Source: Massilia sp. (GTDB lineage: Bacteria; Pseudomonadota; Gammaproteobacteria; Burkholderiales; Burkholderiaceae_D). From it: a stretch of DNA of 6,581 nt. Positions 1-4,882 of this stretch are shown here, in pieces (position 1 is the stretch's first letter; each line of letters opens with the position of its first letter). The stretch spans positions 1 to 6,581 of the forward strand of contig DOUW01000274.1 in NCBI GenBank assembly GCA_003520365.1, in the 5' to 3' direction. A model generated the notes under the pieces. The model was not told where the DNA came from, made no database searches, and saw nothing but the letters and a program-made list of their open reading frames with translations. A program made the translations under genes and the position numbers.

Positions 1-222
1 CTGTGCGCCGCGCTGGCCCGTTTGCTGGCCTGCCTGCGGCTGCTGCGCCCCGCCCTCGCCCGGATGCCGGCGCTCGCCTTTCGTCTGCAAACGCCCTTCC
101 GGCGTCTGCGTCATCGGCGCGCGCAATTCGCCCGCGGCGCGTTCGCGGCGCGGGTTCGATTCAGGCTGGGAAGATACTGCGCGCGCCGCGTCCGGCGAAG
201 GCTTGTTACTCTGTTCAGACAT
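1..222 (-). CDS. N-terminal part of an unidentified protein, possibly HrpA helicase (cut by window edge)
   Basis: Reading leftward from an ATG at 222, the minus strand stays open for 74 codons to the window edge. The peptide starts MSEQSNKPSPDAARAVSS and is hydrophilic and low in complexity, rich in Gln, Arg, Gly and Pro, as in a disordered N-terminal tail. No catalytic motif lies within the visible part. From memory, the ATP-dependent RNA helicase HrpA is often encoded divergently from argA in betaproteobacteria and can carry such a tail; the identity rests on that alone. No strong Shine-Dalgarno sequence is seen before the ATG. The start lies 54 bp from the argA start, and the shared gap holds a -10 hexamer readable on this strand at 267-262. 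Presence of a gene here is fairly likely; its name is a guess. Confidence 0.55.
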   Translation of the reverse strand, partial: MSEQSNKPSPDAARAVSSQPESNPRRERAAGELRAPMTQTPEGRLQTKGERRHPGEGGAQQPQAGQQTGQRGAQ

Positions 223-261
223 TGTTTTTACGAGGTATTTGGTGCGCAAGTCGCGCAGCGA

Positions 262-269
262 ATTATAAT
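262..269. promoter_or_regulatory. Symmetric -10 element for argA and the divergent gene
   Basis: The octamer ATTATAAT equals its own reverse complement, so it contains a consensus TATAAT on the plus strand (264-269) and another on the minus strand (267-262). It is the only AT-rich point in the 54-bp divergent gap. A weak plus-strand -35 candidate, TTGGTG, sits at 239-244 with a long 19-bp spacer; no good minus-strand -35 is visible. On the plus strand the seven bases 270-276 separate the hexamer from the argA ATG, which would put transcript start at or next to the A of that codon. On the minus strand the transcript would start near 255, leaving a leader of roughly 33 nt. Confidence 0.55.
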
Positions 270-276
270 GCGGCAA

Positions 277-1590
277 ATGGAAAACCCTACCCAATTCGTC
301 CAGTGGCTGCGCTCTGTCGCGCCGTATATTCATGCCTTTGGCGGCAAGACCTTTGTCGTTGCTTTTCCCGGTGAACTGGTGGCTGCCGGCGCCCTGCCGG
401 TGCTGGCCCAGGACCTGTCCCTGCTGGTCGCACTCGGCATCCGTATCGTGATCGTGCACGGCTCGCGGCCCCAGGTCGCCGAGCAGCTCGCGCTGCGCAA
501 CGTCGAGGGCCGCTTCCACAACGGCGTGCGCATCACCGACACCGCCGCCATGGAATGCGCCAAGGAAGCCGCGGGCGAATTGCGTCTCGATATCGAGGCG
601 GCCTTCAGCCAGGGCCTGCCGAACACGCCGATGTCGAACGCCCAGATCAGCATCGTGTCGGGCAACTTCGTCGTTGCCCGCCCGCTCGGCGTGATCGACG
701 GCGTCGACTTCGAACTGACCGGCGTGACGCGCAAGATCGCCGCCGACAAGATCGCCCCCATCCTGCAGACCGAGGACAACCTGGTGTTGCTGTCCCCGCT
801 TGGCTTCTCGCCGACCGGGGAGGTGTTCAACCTGACCATGGAAGACGTGGCAGCCTCGGCCGCGGTCGCCCTGCACGCCGACAAGCTGATCTACATCACC
901 GAAACGCCGATGATGGTCGATGCCGCCGGCGCCGAGATCCGCGAACTGTCCTCGCACCAGGCCGAGGCCGTGCTGCAGGCCGGCTTCCTGCCGCAGGACG
1001 CGTCCTTCTACCTGCGCCACGCGGTCAAGGCCTGCAACAGCGGCGTCGACCGCGCCCACATCGTGCCGTTCGAGATGGACGGCTCGGCCCTGCTCGAACT
1101 GTTCACCCACGACGGCGTGGGCACCATGATCAGCCACGAGAACCTGGAAAGCCTGCGCCAGGCCACAATTGAGGACGTCGGCGGAATTATCAAGCTGATC
1201 GAGCCACTCGAGGCGGACGGCACCCTGGTTTACCGCGGCCGCGAGCTGATCGAGCGCGAGATCGAACAGTTCTCGGTCATCGAGCACGACGGCGTGATCT
1301 TCGGCTGCGCCGCCTTGTACCCCTTCCCGGAAGCGAAGATGGGCGAGATGGCCTGCCTCACGGTGAACCCCGACGTGCAGGCCCAGGGCGACGGCGAGCG
1401 CATCCTGAAGCACATGGAGAACCGCGCCCGCGCCGCCGGCCTCACCAAGCTGTTCGTGCTGACCACGCGCACCGCGCACTGGTTCAAGAAGCGCGGCTTC
1501 CAGCCGGCCACCGTGGACGACCTGCCGAAGGACCGCGCCCACATGTACAACTGGCAGCGCAAGTCCCAGATTTTCATCAAGACTTTATAA
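277..1590 (+). CDS. argA: N-acetylglutamate synthase (classical ArgA)
   Basis: Acetylates L-glutamate with acetyl-CoA, the first committed step of arginine synthesis, in the cytoplasm. The protein is 437 residues, close to the 443 of E. coli ArgA. An N-terminal amino-acid-kinase-like domain spans about residues 15-280 and includes VHGSRPQ from residue 60 and a later NTPMSNAQISIVSGNF stretch; in this family the domain binds arginine for feedback inhibition instead of acting as a kinase. After a linker containing ACNSGVDRAHIVPF, a GNAT acetyltransferase domain covers about 290-437, with GCAALYPFPEAKMGEMACL, an acetyl-CoA loop QAQGDG at 368-373 and LFVLTTRTAHWFKKRGF. Start choice: the frame is open back to 22, but family similarity begins around MENPTQFVQWLRSVAPYIHA. 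ATG 268 overlaps the -10 hexamer, so ATG 277 is preferred. No Shine-Dalgarno sequence precedes it. No intrinsic terminator is seen after the stop. Confidence 0.96.
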   Translation: MENPTQFVQWLRSVAPYIHAFGGKTFVVAFPGELVAAGALPVLAQDLSLLVALGIRIVIVHGSRPQVAEQLALRNVEGRFHNGVRITDTAAMECAKEAAGELRLDIEAAFSQGLPNTPMSNAQISIVSGNFVVARPLGVIDGVDFELTGVTRKIAADKIAPILQTEDNLVLLSPLGFSPTGEVFNLTMEDVAASAAVALHADKLIYITETPMMVDAAGAEIRELSSHQAEAVLQAGFLPQDASFYLRHAVKACNSGVDRAHIVPFEMDGSALLELFTHDGVGTMISHENLESLRQATIEDVGGIIKLIEPLEADGTLVYRGRELIEREIEQFSVIEHDGVIFGCAALYPFPEAKMGEMACLTVNPDVQAQGDGERILKHMENRARAAGLTKLFVLTTRTAHWFKKRGFQPATVDDLPKDRAHMYNWQRKSQIFIKTL

Positions 1591-1591
1591 T
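1586..1591 (+). promoter_or_regulatory. Possible -10 hexamer over the argA stop codon
   Basis: A consensus TATAAT overlaps the argA TAA (1588-1590). If used, it would start a yggX transcript near 1598 with a leader of about 150 nt. No convincing -35 lies 16-18 bp upstream, so this may be only the AT-rich end of argA; co-transcription of yggX from argA is equally possible because no terminator separates the two. Confidence 0.25.
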
Positions 1592-1653
1592 CGCTGTTTT
1601 AGAACTTCGAATAAACCGTCGCGAGCGGCAGCAATGTTGGCCGAGAAGCGCAG

Positions 1654-1669
1654 CTGTACGGTTGTACAG
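1654..1669. promoter_or_regulatory. LexA-like palindrome upstream of yggX
   Basis: CTGTACGGTTGTACAG fits the CTGT-N8-ACAG pattern of SOS boxes in gamma- and betaproteobacteria. With one flanking base on each side it is a perfect 7-bp inverted repeat (1653-1659 with 1664-1670) around GGTT. It lies in the argA-yggX gap, 81 bases before the yggX ATG. The centre is less AT-rich than a typical strong box. No run of T follows, so it is not an intrinsic terminator. It could instead be a site for another dimeric regulator, or a short RNA hairpin in the leader. Confidence 0.4.
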
Positions 1670-1750
1670 CGAGCATCGCAGGGCGACAGTGCAACGCGCA
1701 GCAGGTTTGTTTGAAGTTCCCTTTACTCACGAATTTCAGGAGCAAGAATC

Positions 1751-2023
1751 ATGGCCCGCACCGTCAACTGCATCAAACTCAAGAAGGAAGCCGAAGGGCT
1801 GGACTTCCCGCCCGTACCTGGCGAAATGGGCAAGAAGATCTACCAGCAGGTGTCGAAGGAAGCCTGGCAGGCCTGGCTCAAGCACCAGACCATGCTGATC
1901 AACGAAAACCGCCTGAACCTGGCCGACGACCGCGCCCGCAAGTACCTGGCCACCCAGATGGAAAAGCACTTCTTCGGCGAAGGCGCCGACCAGGCCGTCG
2001 GCTACGTGCCGCCGACCGCGTAA
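1751..2023 (+). CDS. yggX: Probable Fe(2+)-trafficking / oxidative damage protection protein YggX
   Basis: A 90-residue cytoplasmic protein matching E. coli YggX (91 residues) along its length. Shared blocks include [19 protein letters not shown], with the conserved Cys at residue 7, then [27 protein letters not shown] and the closing GYVPP. The family is linked to protecting iron-sulfur clusters against oxidants and to iron handling; the exact mechanism is unsettled. A clear Shine-Dalgarno AGGAG at 1738-1742, eight bases before the ATG, fixes the start. It follows argA in the same direction after 160 bp, a gap holding the LexA-like palindrome. Its TAA is immediately followed by the reverse complement of the DUF488 gene's stop, so the convergent genes have no gap; a terminator-like hairpin lies 73 bp further on, inside that gene. 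Confidence 0.96.
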   Translation: MARTVNCIKLKKEAEGLDFPPVPGEMGKKIYQQVSKEAWQAWLKHQTMLINENRLNLADDRARKYLATQMEKHFFGEGADQAVGYVPPTA

Positions 2024-2572
2024 TCAGTCCAACTCCAGTCCCAGCTGCTCCCCGCCTTCTGGGGGGTAACTGATGCGGGTGCCTTCCACCCGCGCAAACG
2101 GCGTCAGCTTGTGCGGGCGCCGTTTTTGTTTGCCGATGATGTCCTCGACCTCGACCCCGCGCACGAGCAGTGCGTCGCCCACCAGCGAGCGGTGGCAGCG
2201 CCAGGGCACGGCTTCGGCGCACATCAGGGCGCAGCGCTGCGTCTGCGCCAGTTCGATCACCAGGTCCACGTTCTTGCCGAATTCCGGCGTCTGCATGTAG
2301 TCGGCGTAGCCGCGAAACGAAGTGTTGCGCCAGCCGCCGTTGGGCGAATCCGGACGCGGACGGCGCAGGCCACCGAGGCCCGGGATCTGGCGATACGCGA
2401 TGCCGGCCTCGGCCAGCGAGCCCGGCAACTGGTCCTGGCCGAACTGCGGATTGTGGCGCGACTTGGGAACGGTGCGGATGTCGAGCACGCAGTCGACCTC
2501 GTTCAGCCGCAGCAGCGCGATGAATTCCTCGATCGATTGGTTCGAATGGCCGATGGTGCAGACGGTGTGCAT
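2024..2572 (-). CDS. DUF488 family protein
   Basis: A 182-residue soluble protein with the hallmarks of the DUF488 family: the opening TVCTIGHSNQSIEEF (residues 3-17), LDIRTVPKSRHNPQF (30-44), and a late CAEAVPWRCHR block (118-128) with a conserved Cys-Ala-Glu and Cys-His-Arg. The conserved His, Arg and Cys residues hint at a nucleotide- or metal-related active site, but the family has no firmly assigned reaction, so none is given here. Start: an in-frame TTG at 2596 and a GTG at 2578 exist, but GGAGGAG (2589-2583 on this strand) is spaced 10 bases from the ATG at 2572, and similarity begins right after that ATG. The gene converges on yggX with no intergenic base. Upstream lie a 10-bp hairpin touching the Shine-Dalgarno and a terminator-like hairpin. 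Confidence 0.9.
   Translation of the reverse strand: MHTVCTIGHSNQSIEEFIALLRLNEVDCVLDIRTVPKSRHNPQFGQDQLPGSLAEAGIAYRQIPGLGGLRRPRPDSPNGGWRNTSFRGYADYMQTPEFGKNVDLVIELAQTQRCALMCAEAVPWRCHRSLVGDALLVRGVEVEDIIGKQKRRPHKLTPFARVEGTRISYPPEGGEQLGLELD
2096..2127 (+). terminator. Probable yggX terminator inside the opposing DUF488 gene
   Basis: AAACGGCG (2096-2103) and CGCCGTTT (2118-2125) form a perfect 8-bp stem around a 14-nt loop, and the T run continues through 2127, followed after one G by three more T. Read on the plus strand this has the form of a Rho-independent terminator, 73 bp past the yggX stop. On the minus strand the stem is followed by GCGCG, so it would not terminate DUF488 transcription. 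The loop is longer than usual. Confidence 0.5.
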
Positions 2573-2588
2573 GCTCACTGGACTCCTC

Positions 2589-2616
2589 CGCGACAATGGG
2601 AGGCTTCATTGTCGCG
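2589..2616 (-). promoter_or_regulatory. Leader hairpin next to the DUF488 ribosome binding site
   Basis: CGCGACAATG and CATTGTCGCG form a perfect 10-bp inverted repeat around an 8-base loop. On the minus strand the 3' arm ends at the first G of the Shine-Dalgarno GGAGGAG, and the loop reads AAGCCTCC. Its CCTCC (2603-2599) is complementary to the GGAGG (2589-2585) of the ribosome binding site. Two exclusive folds can be drawn: the 10-bp hairpin, leaving the ribosome site free, or a 5-bp CCTCC/GGAGG hairpin hiding it. As DNA, the 28-bp repeat could also be an operator. Confidence 0.5.
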
Positions 2617-2624
2617 CAGCGAGG

Positions 2625-2650
2625 AAAAACGCGGCGCAGCCAAGCGCCGC
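2625..2650 (-). terminator. Intrinsic terminator-like hairpin between the membrane gene and the DUF488 gene
   Basis: On the minus strand GCGGCGC, loop TTGGCT and GCGCCGC form a perfect 7-bp GC stem, followed by one G and five T (2629-2625). This would end transcription coming from the membrane-protein gene at 3539-2820, 53 bases before the DUF488 ATG. It then implies either that DUF488 has a promoter in the short stretch after it, where none is obvious, or that the structure works as a leaky or regulated attenuator. Confidence 0.6.
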
Positions 2651-2661
2651 CAAGCACTAAT

Positions 2662-2823
2662 CTAAGTACTCACCCAAAAATAAATGTGTTTTTGACTGCC
2701 ATAACCGGCGCGTTGCTGCGTTGACTCGTGCTTGCAGTGCTCGCACTGCGGCGCACTCGTCGCCTTGCACCGCATCCGGTTCTGTTTGCCAAAATTCACA
2801 TTTATTTCCGGTCGAGTACTTAG
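2662..2823. repeat. 162-bp near-symmetric palindromic element
   Basis: The ends CTAAGTACTC (2662-2671) and GAGTACTTAG (2814-2823) are perfect 10-bp inverted repeats. Inside them AAATAAATGTG (2678-2688) mirrors CACATTTATTT (2797-2807) exactly, AACCGG (2703-2708) mirrors CCGGTT (2776-2781), and the core GCAGTGC TC GCACTGC (2734-2749) is a 7-bp hairpin. All pairs share almost the same centre, near 2742, so the whole segment can fold back on itself. AT-rich ends and a GC-rich middle set it apart from its surroundings. The right end holds the TAA of the neighbouring minus-strand gene. No target-site duplication is visible. It resembles a short non-autonomous intergenic repeat (MITE- or REP-like), but with one copy in view that is inference. 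Confidence 0.75.
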
Positions 2824-3539
2824 TCGACGGTTTCGGTTTCGGCTGCACGCTCGCGCAGCGGCGCCTTGGCCGCTGCAGCAACCGGCACCGGCGCCTTGTA
2901 GCGCAGTACGATGCCTTGCGCGGTCACCATCGCCATGTAGCCGACGAGCTCGGCCATTTCCTCGAACACGAGCGAGTGGCCGAAGAAACTGCGCACCAGT
3001 TCCGGCACGTGGCCTTCGCCGATGGTCGAACCGAGTGCCGCACCCAGCACGAGCAGCACACAGCCCCAGGGAAAGCGGCCGCTGGTCACGACTTCCAACA
3101 GGAAGCGGTGCAGGCGGTGGCGCCAGGCGAGGTAGAGCGAGGCGGCCAGCATCAGGCCGGCAAGCGGGGGCACCAGCGGGCGGTACCAGAGGACGCGGGA
3201 GCGGTAGATCGGGCCGTCGTCGCCGAAACCTGATGGCTCGAGGAAGACCGAACCCCAGCTCAGCTCGCGCCCGACCAGCAGCAGCCAAATCGGCACCACG
3301 CACAGCGCGAGGGCGGCCGCCTTGCCTTTAGGACCCTGCCGCCATGCATGAGCGGCAAAGACCAGGCCGGCCAGCAACACAAGCACCTGGGCATTCTCGA
3401 CCACGCCGTTTTCCCAGCCCCACTCCACCGGCACGATGCGCGACAGCGGGTAGCAGAGGAATAGGCTCAGCAGCAGTAAACGCTGCAGCGTGACACGGTT
3501 CGGATCGACCCGGTCGAGGTAGGCGGAAAGTGCATTCAT
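2820..3539 (-). CDS. Uncharacterised multi-pass membrane protein
   Basis: I do not recognise the family. From ATG 3539 it has 239 residues and about six hydrophobic segments, near residues 20-36, 49-66, 73-91, 121-138, 157-175 and 197-213. Polar, possibly functional motifs sit at membrane edges: ENGVVENAQ (43-51), GRELSWGSVF (90-99), STIGEGHVPE (171-180) and FEEMAELVGY (192-201). Several embedded or edge-located Glu and Trp could point to an enzymatic or ion-binding role, but that is a guess. The C-terminus is Ala-rich and charged, likely cytoplasmic. An in-frame TTG four codons upstream is an alternative start; neither has a clear Shine-Dalgarno. The TAA stop lies in the terminal repeat of the palindromic element, so the 3' end may have been altered by its arrival. 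A promoter candidate lies at 3624-3596. Confidence 0.82.
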   Translation of the reverse strand: MNALSAYLDRVDPNRVTLQRLLLLSLFLCYPLSRIVPVEWGWENGVVENAQVLVLLAGLVFAAHAWRQGPKGKAAALALCVVPIWLLLVGRELSWGSVFLEPSGFGDDGPIYRSRVLWYRPLVPPLAGLMLAASLYLAWRHRLHRFLLEVVTSGRFPWGCVLLVLGAALGSTIGEGHVPELVRSFFGHSLVFEEMAELVGYMAMVTAQGIVLRYKAPVPVAAAAKAPLRERAAETETVD

Positions 3540-3595
3540 GGGTGTAGGCAATCGATGTACCGACTGGCGCAGCGCAAGACGATCCTCGCACCGAA

Positions 3596-3624
3596 ATAAT
3601 GACTAGCCAGTCAGTTAAAGACAA
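3596..3624 (-). promoter_or_regulatory. Promoter candidate for the membrane-protein gene, with a palindrome in the spacer
   Basis: On the minus strand TTGTCT (3624-3619) and CATTAT (3601-3596) are 17 bp apart, each matching four of six consensus bases. The spacer and -10 edge contain the inverted repeat TGACT-GGCT-AGTCA (3613-3600), a possible operator. The transcript would start near 3588 with a leader of about 48 nt. Confidence 0.35.
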
Positions 3625-3702
3625 CAATATACATGATAGGCCGTAACTGCGCCTATGCAACTATCAGAATGCCCGGGATGGATGCATTTCGTGGGGAGCG
3701 CG

Positions 3703-4029
3703 CTACATTTTTCGGCACTGGCGCAATTCGCAACGCGCCATGAACACTTTTCCATCCGCACATTGAATGCGATAAACCTCGATCGGGCCTTCCTCGGTCA
3801 GCAGGCCGGCGCCCTGCGGGCTGGTGCAGGCATGCTGCCGGGCCAGGCGCTCGACGGTGCTGGACGAGACGCCGACGCGATGGGGCACGCGCTCGATCGG
3901 CACGACATCAACGCCGGCCGGCGCCGCCGATTGCTGCGGCGCCTCGACTGCGAGCGGCGCCGGCGCCGGCCCGAACATTCCACACCCGCCCAACAGGACG
4001 GGAACCAGCAGCGCCAGCAGTCGTTTCAT
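3703..4029 (-). CDS. Small cysteine-containing lipoprotein
   Basis: A 108-residue predicted lipoprotein of unknown function. MKRLLALLVPVLLGGC is a type II signal peptide: two basic residues, a hydrophobic core and lipobox LGGC with the lipidated Cys at residue 16. A Pro/Ala-rich linker (21-40) follows, typical for reaching away from a membrane. The C-terminal half holds four Cys (68, 90, 100, 105) in ACTSPQG, IEVYRIQCADGK and ARCELRQCRK, suggesting two periplasmic disulfides or a small metal site. GGAG at 4039-4036, in a GGAGA context a few bases before the ATG, supports the start. It begins 38 bp after the rpiA stop on the same strand, so the two are probably co-transcribed, though no functional tie is evident. 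Confidence 0.88.
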   Translation of the reverse strand: MKRLLALLVPVLLGGCGMFGPAPAPLAVEAPQQSAAPAGVDVVPIERVPHRVGVSSSTVERLARQHACTSPQGAGLLTEEGPIEVYRIQCADGKVFMARCELRQCRKM

Positions 4030-4042
4030 CGCGTCTCCGGAC

Positions 4043-4070
4043 GAATCAGTACAGGATCAGAAAAGGATCA
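4043..4070 (-). repeat. Three 11-bp-phased TGATYC repeats in the rpiA-lipoprotein gap
   Basis: On the minus strand TGATCC (4070-4065), TGATCC (4059-4054) and TGATTC (4048-4043) recur exactly every 11 bases. The first TGA is the rpiA stop codon. The period is about one helical turn. It could be a remnant of a short tandem duplication, or chance. Confidence 0.4.
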
Positions 4071-4745
4071 AAAAGTAAGGGTCTTCACGCCTTCGGCGGT
4101 GCCGAGCAGGCAGACGTTGGCGCCGCGTGCGGCGAACAGGCCGACCGCGATCACGCCGACGATGCCGTTGATCTGCGTTTCCAGCGCCACCGGGTCGGCG
4201 ATCTGCAGGCCGACAACGTCGATGATCTCGCCGCCGTTGTCGGTGATGAAGGCCTCATCGCTGCCGGCCTTGGTGCGCAGGCGCGGCTGGCCGTCCAGGC
4301 TTGCGAGCTGGCGCATCACGGCCGCGCGCGCCATCGGGATGACTTCCACCGGCAGCGGGAACTTGCCCAGGGTCGGCACCAGCTTCGAGCCGTCGGCGAT
4401 GCACACGAATTGCTGCGACACCGAGGCCACGATCTTCTCGCGCGTCAGCGCCGCGCCGCCGCCCTTGATCATCGCGCCTTCGTCGGTGATCTCGTCGGCG
4501 CCGTCGATGTAGACGGCGATCGATTCGACCTCGTTCAGGTCGAACACCGGGATGCCGTGGCCGCGCAGGCGCGCCGCGGTCGCTTCCGAGGAGGCGACGG
4601 TGCCCTTGATGCGGTCCTTGATCTTCGCCAGCTCGTCGATGAAGAAGTTGGCCGTCGAGCCGGTGCCCACGCCGATGATTTCGCCCTCGACCACGTAGTC
4701 GATGGCGGCGCGTGCAACAGCTTGCTTGAGTTCGTCCTGAGTCAT
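4068..4745 (-). CDS. rpiA: Ribose-5-phosphate isomerase A
   Basis: Interconverts ribose 5-phosphate and ribulose 5-phosphate in the non-oxidative pentose phosphate pathway; cytoplasmic. The protein is 225 residues, normal for RpiA (E. coli 219). The phosphate-binding GVGTGSTA is at 25-32, and the catalytic block carries Asp81, Asp84, Lys94 and Glu103 in [23 protein letters not shown], the same numbering as the E. coli active site. SGSDEAF-like and GGEIIDV segments follow, and the protein ends [14 protein letters not shown] 4745 gives the family's usual N-terminus [14 protein letters not shown]; the frame is open upstream to 4883 but that part lacks family similarity. No clear Shine-Dalgarno precedes the ATG. 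It is divergent from the pump operon and followed 38 bp later by the lipoprotein gene. Confidence 0.97.
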   Translation of the reverse strand: MTQDELKQAVARAAIDYVVEGEIIGVGTGSTANFFIDELAKIKDRIKGTVASSEATAARLRGHGIPVFDLNEVESIAVYIDGADEITDEGAMIKGGGAALTREKIVASVSQQFVCIADGSKLVPTLGKFPLPVEVIPMARAAVMRQLASLDGQPRLRTKAGSDEAFITDNGGEIIDVVGLQIADPVALETQINGIVGVIAVGLFAARGANVCLLGTAEGVKTLTF

Positions 4746-4776
4746 GATGTAAAGAAGATGGGTGAGAAATGGCGAC

Positions 4777-4782
4777 ATTTTA
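4777..4782 (-). promoter_or_regulatory. Possible rpiA -10 hexamer
   Basis: TAAAAT on the minus strand matches five of six consensus bases and would start an rpiA transcript with a leader of roughly 25-30 nt. No good -35 is found in the GC-rich sequence upstream, so an activator or another promoter may be needed. Confidence 0.3.
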
Positions 4783-4882
4783 GCGGATCGGCCCTCCCCG
4801 CTCCCGCCTTTCGGCATGGCTTTTCGCCAGCGCGCCGCGCTCCGGCCGGCATGCATATCCGATTTCGCCCCATACATATCCA

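Noticed and set aside
22..276. The argA reading frame is open upstream to 22, which would give a 522-residue protein.
   Set aside because: Similarity to ArgA begins near residue MENPTQ at 277, the extension is a low-complexity Arg/Ala sequence, and the region is better explained as the coding strand of the divergent gene plus the shared promoter.
555..1172. Long second plus-strand frame inside argA.
   Set aside because: Arg/Pro/Gly-rich translation typical of a shifted frame in GC-rich coding DNA; it lies wholly within the well-supported argA.
1653..1670. The CTGTAC...GTACAG hairpin considered as an argA terminator.
   Set aside because: The stem is short and no T run follows on the plus strand.
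2573..2596. TTG 2596 or GTG 2578 as DUF488 start.
   Set aside because: TTG lies before the Shine-Dalgarno and GTG only about four bases after it; ATG 2572 has proper spacing and begins the conserved N-terminus.
2652..2833. Search for target-site duplication flanking the palindromic element.
   Set aside because: The bases outside the two ends (CACTAAT on the left, TCGACGG on the right) do not match, so recent transposition cannot be shown.
2662..3303. Minus-strand frames running through the palindromic element into the membrane-protein gene.
   Set aside because: Not called as genes: upstream parts are shifted frames of the membrane-protein gene. Their openness across the element is reported as an observation instead.
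3655..4512. A 285-codon plus-strand open frame.
   Set aside because: It runs antisense through the lipoprotein and rpiA genes, both strongly supported by signal peptide, active-site residues and family length. Its own translation resembles nothing known.
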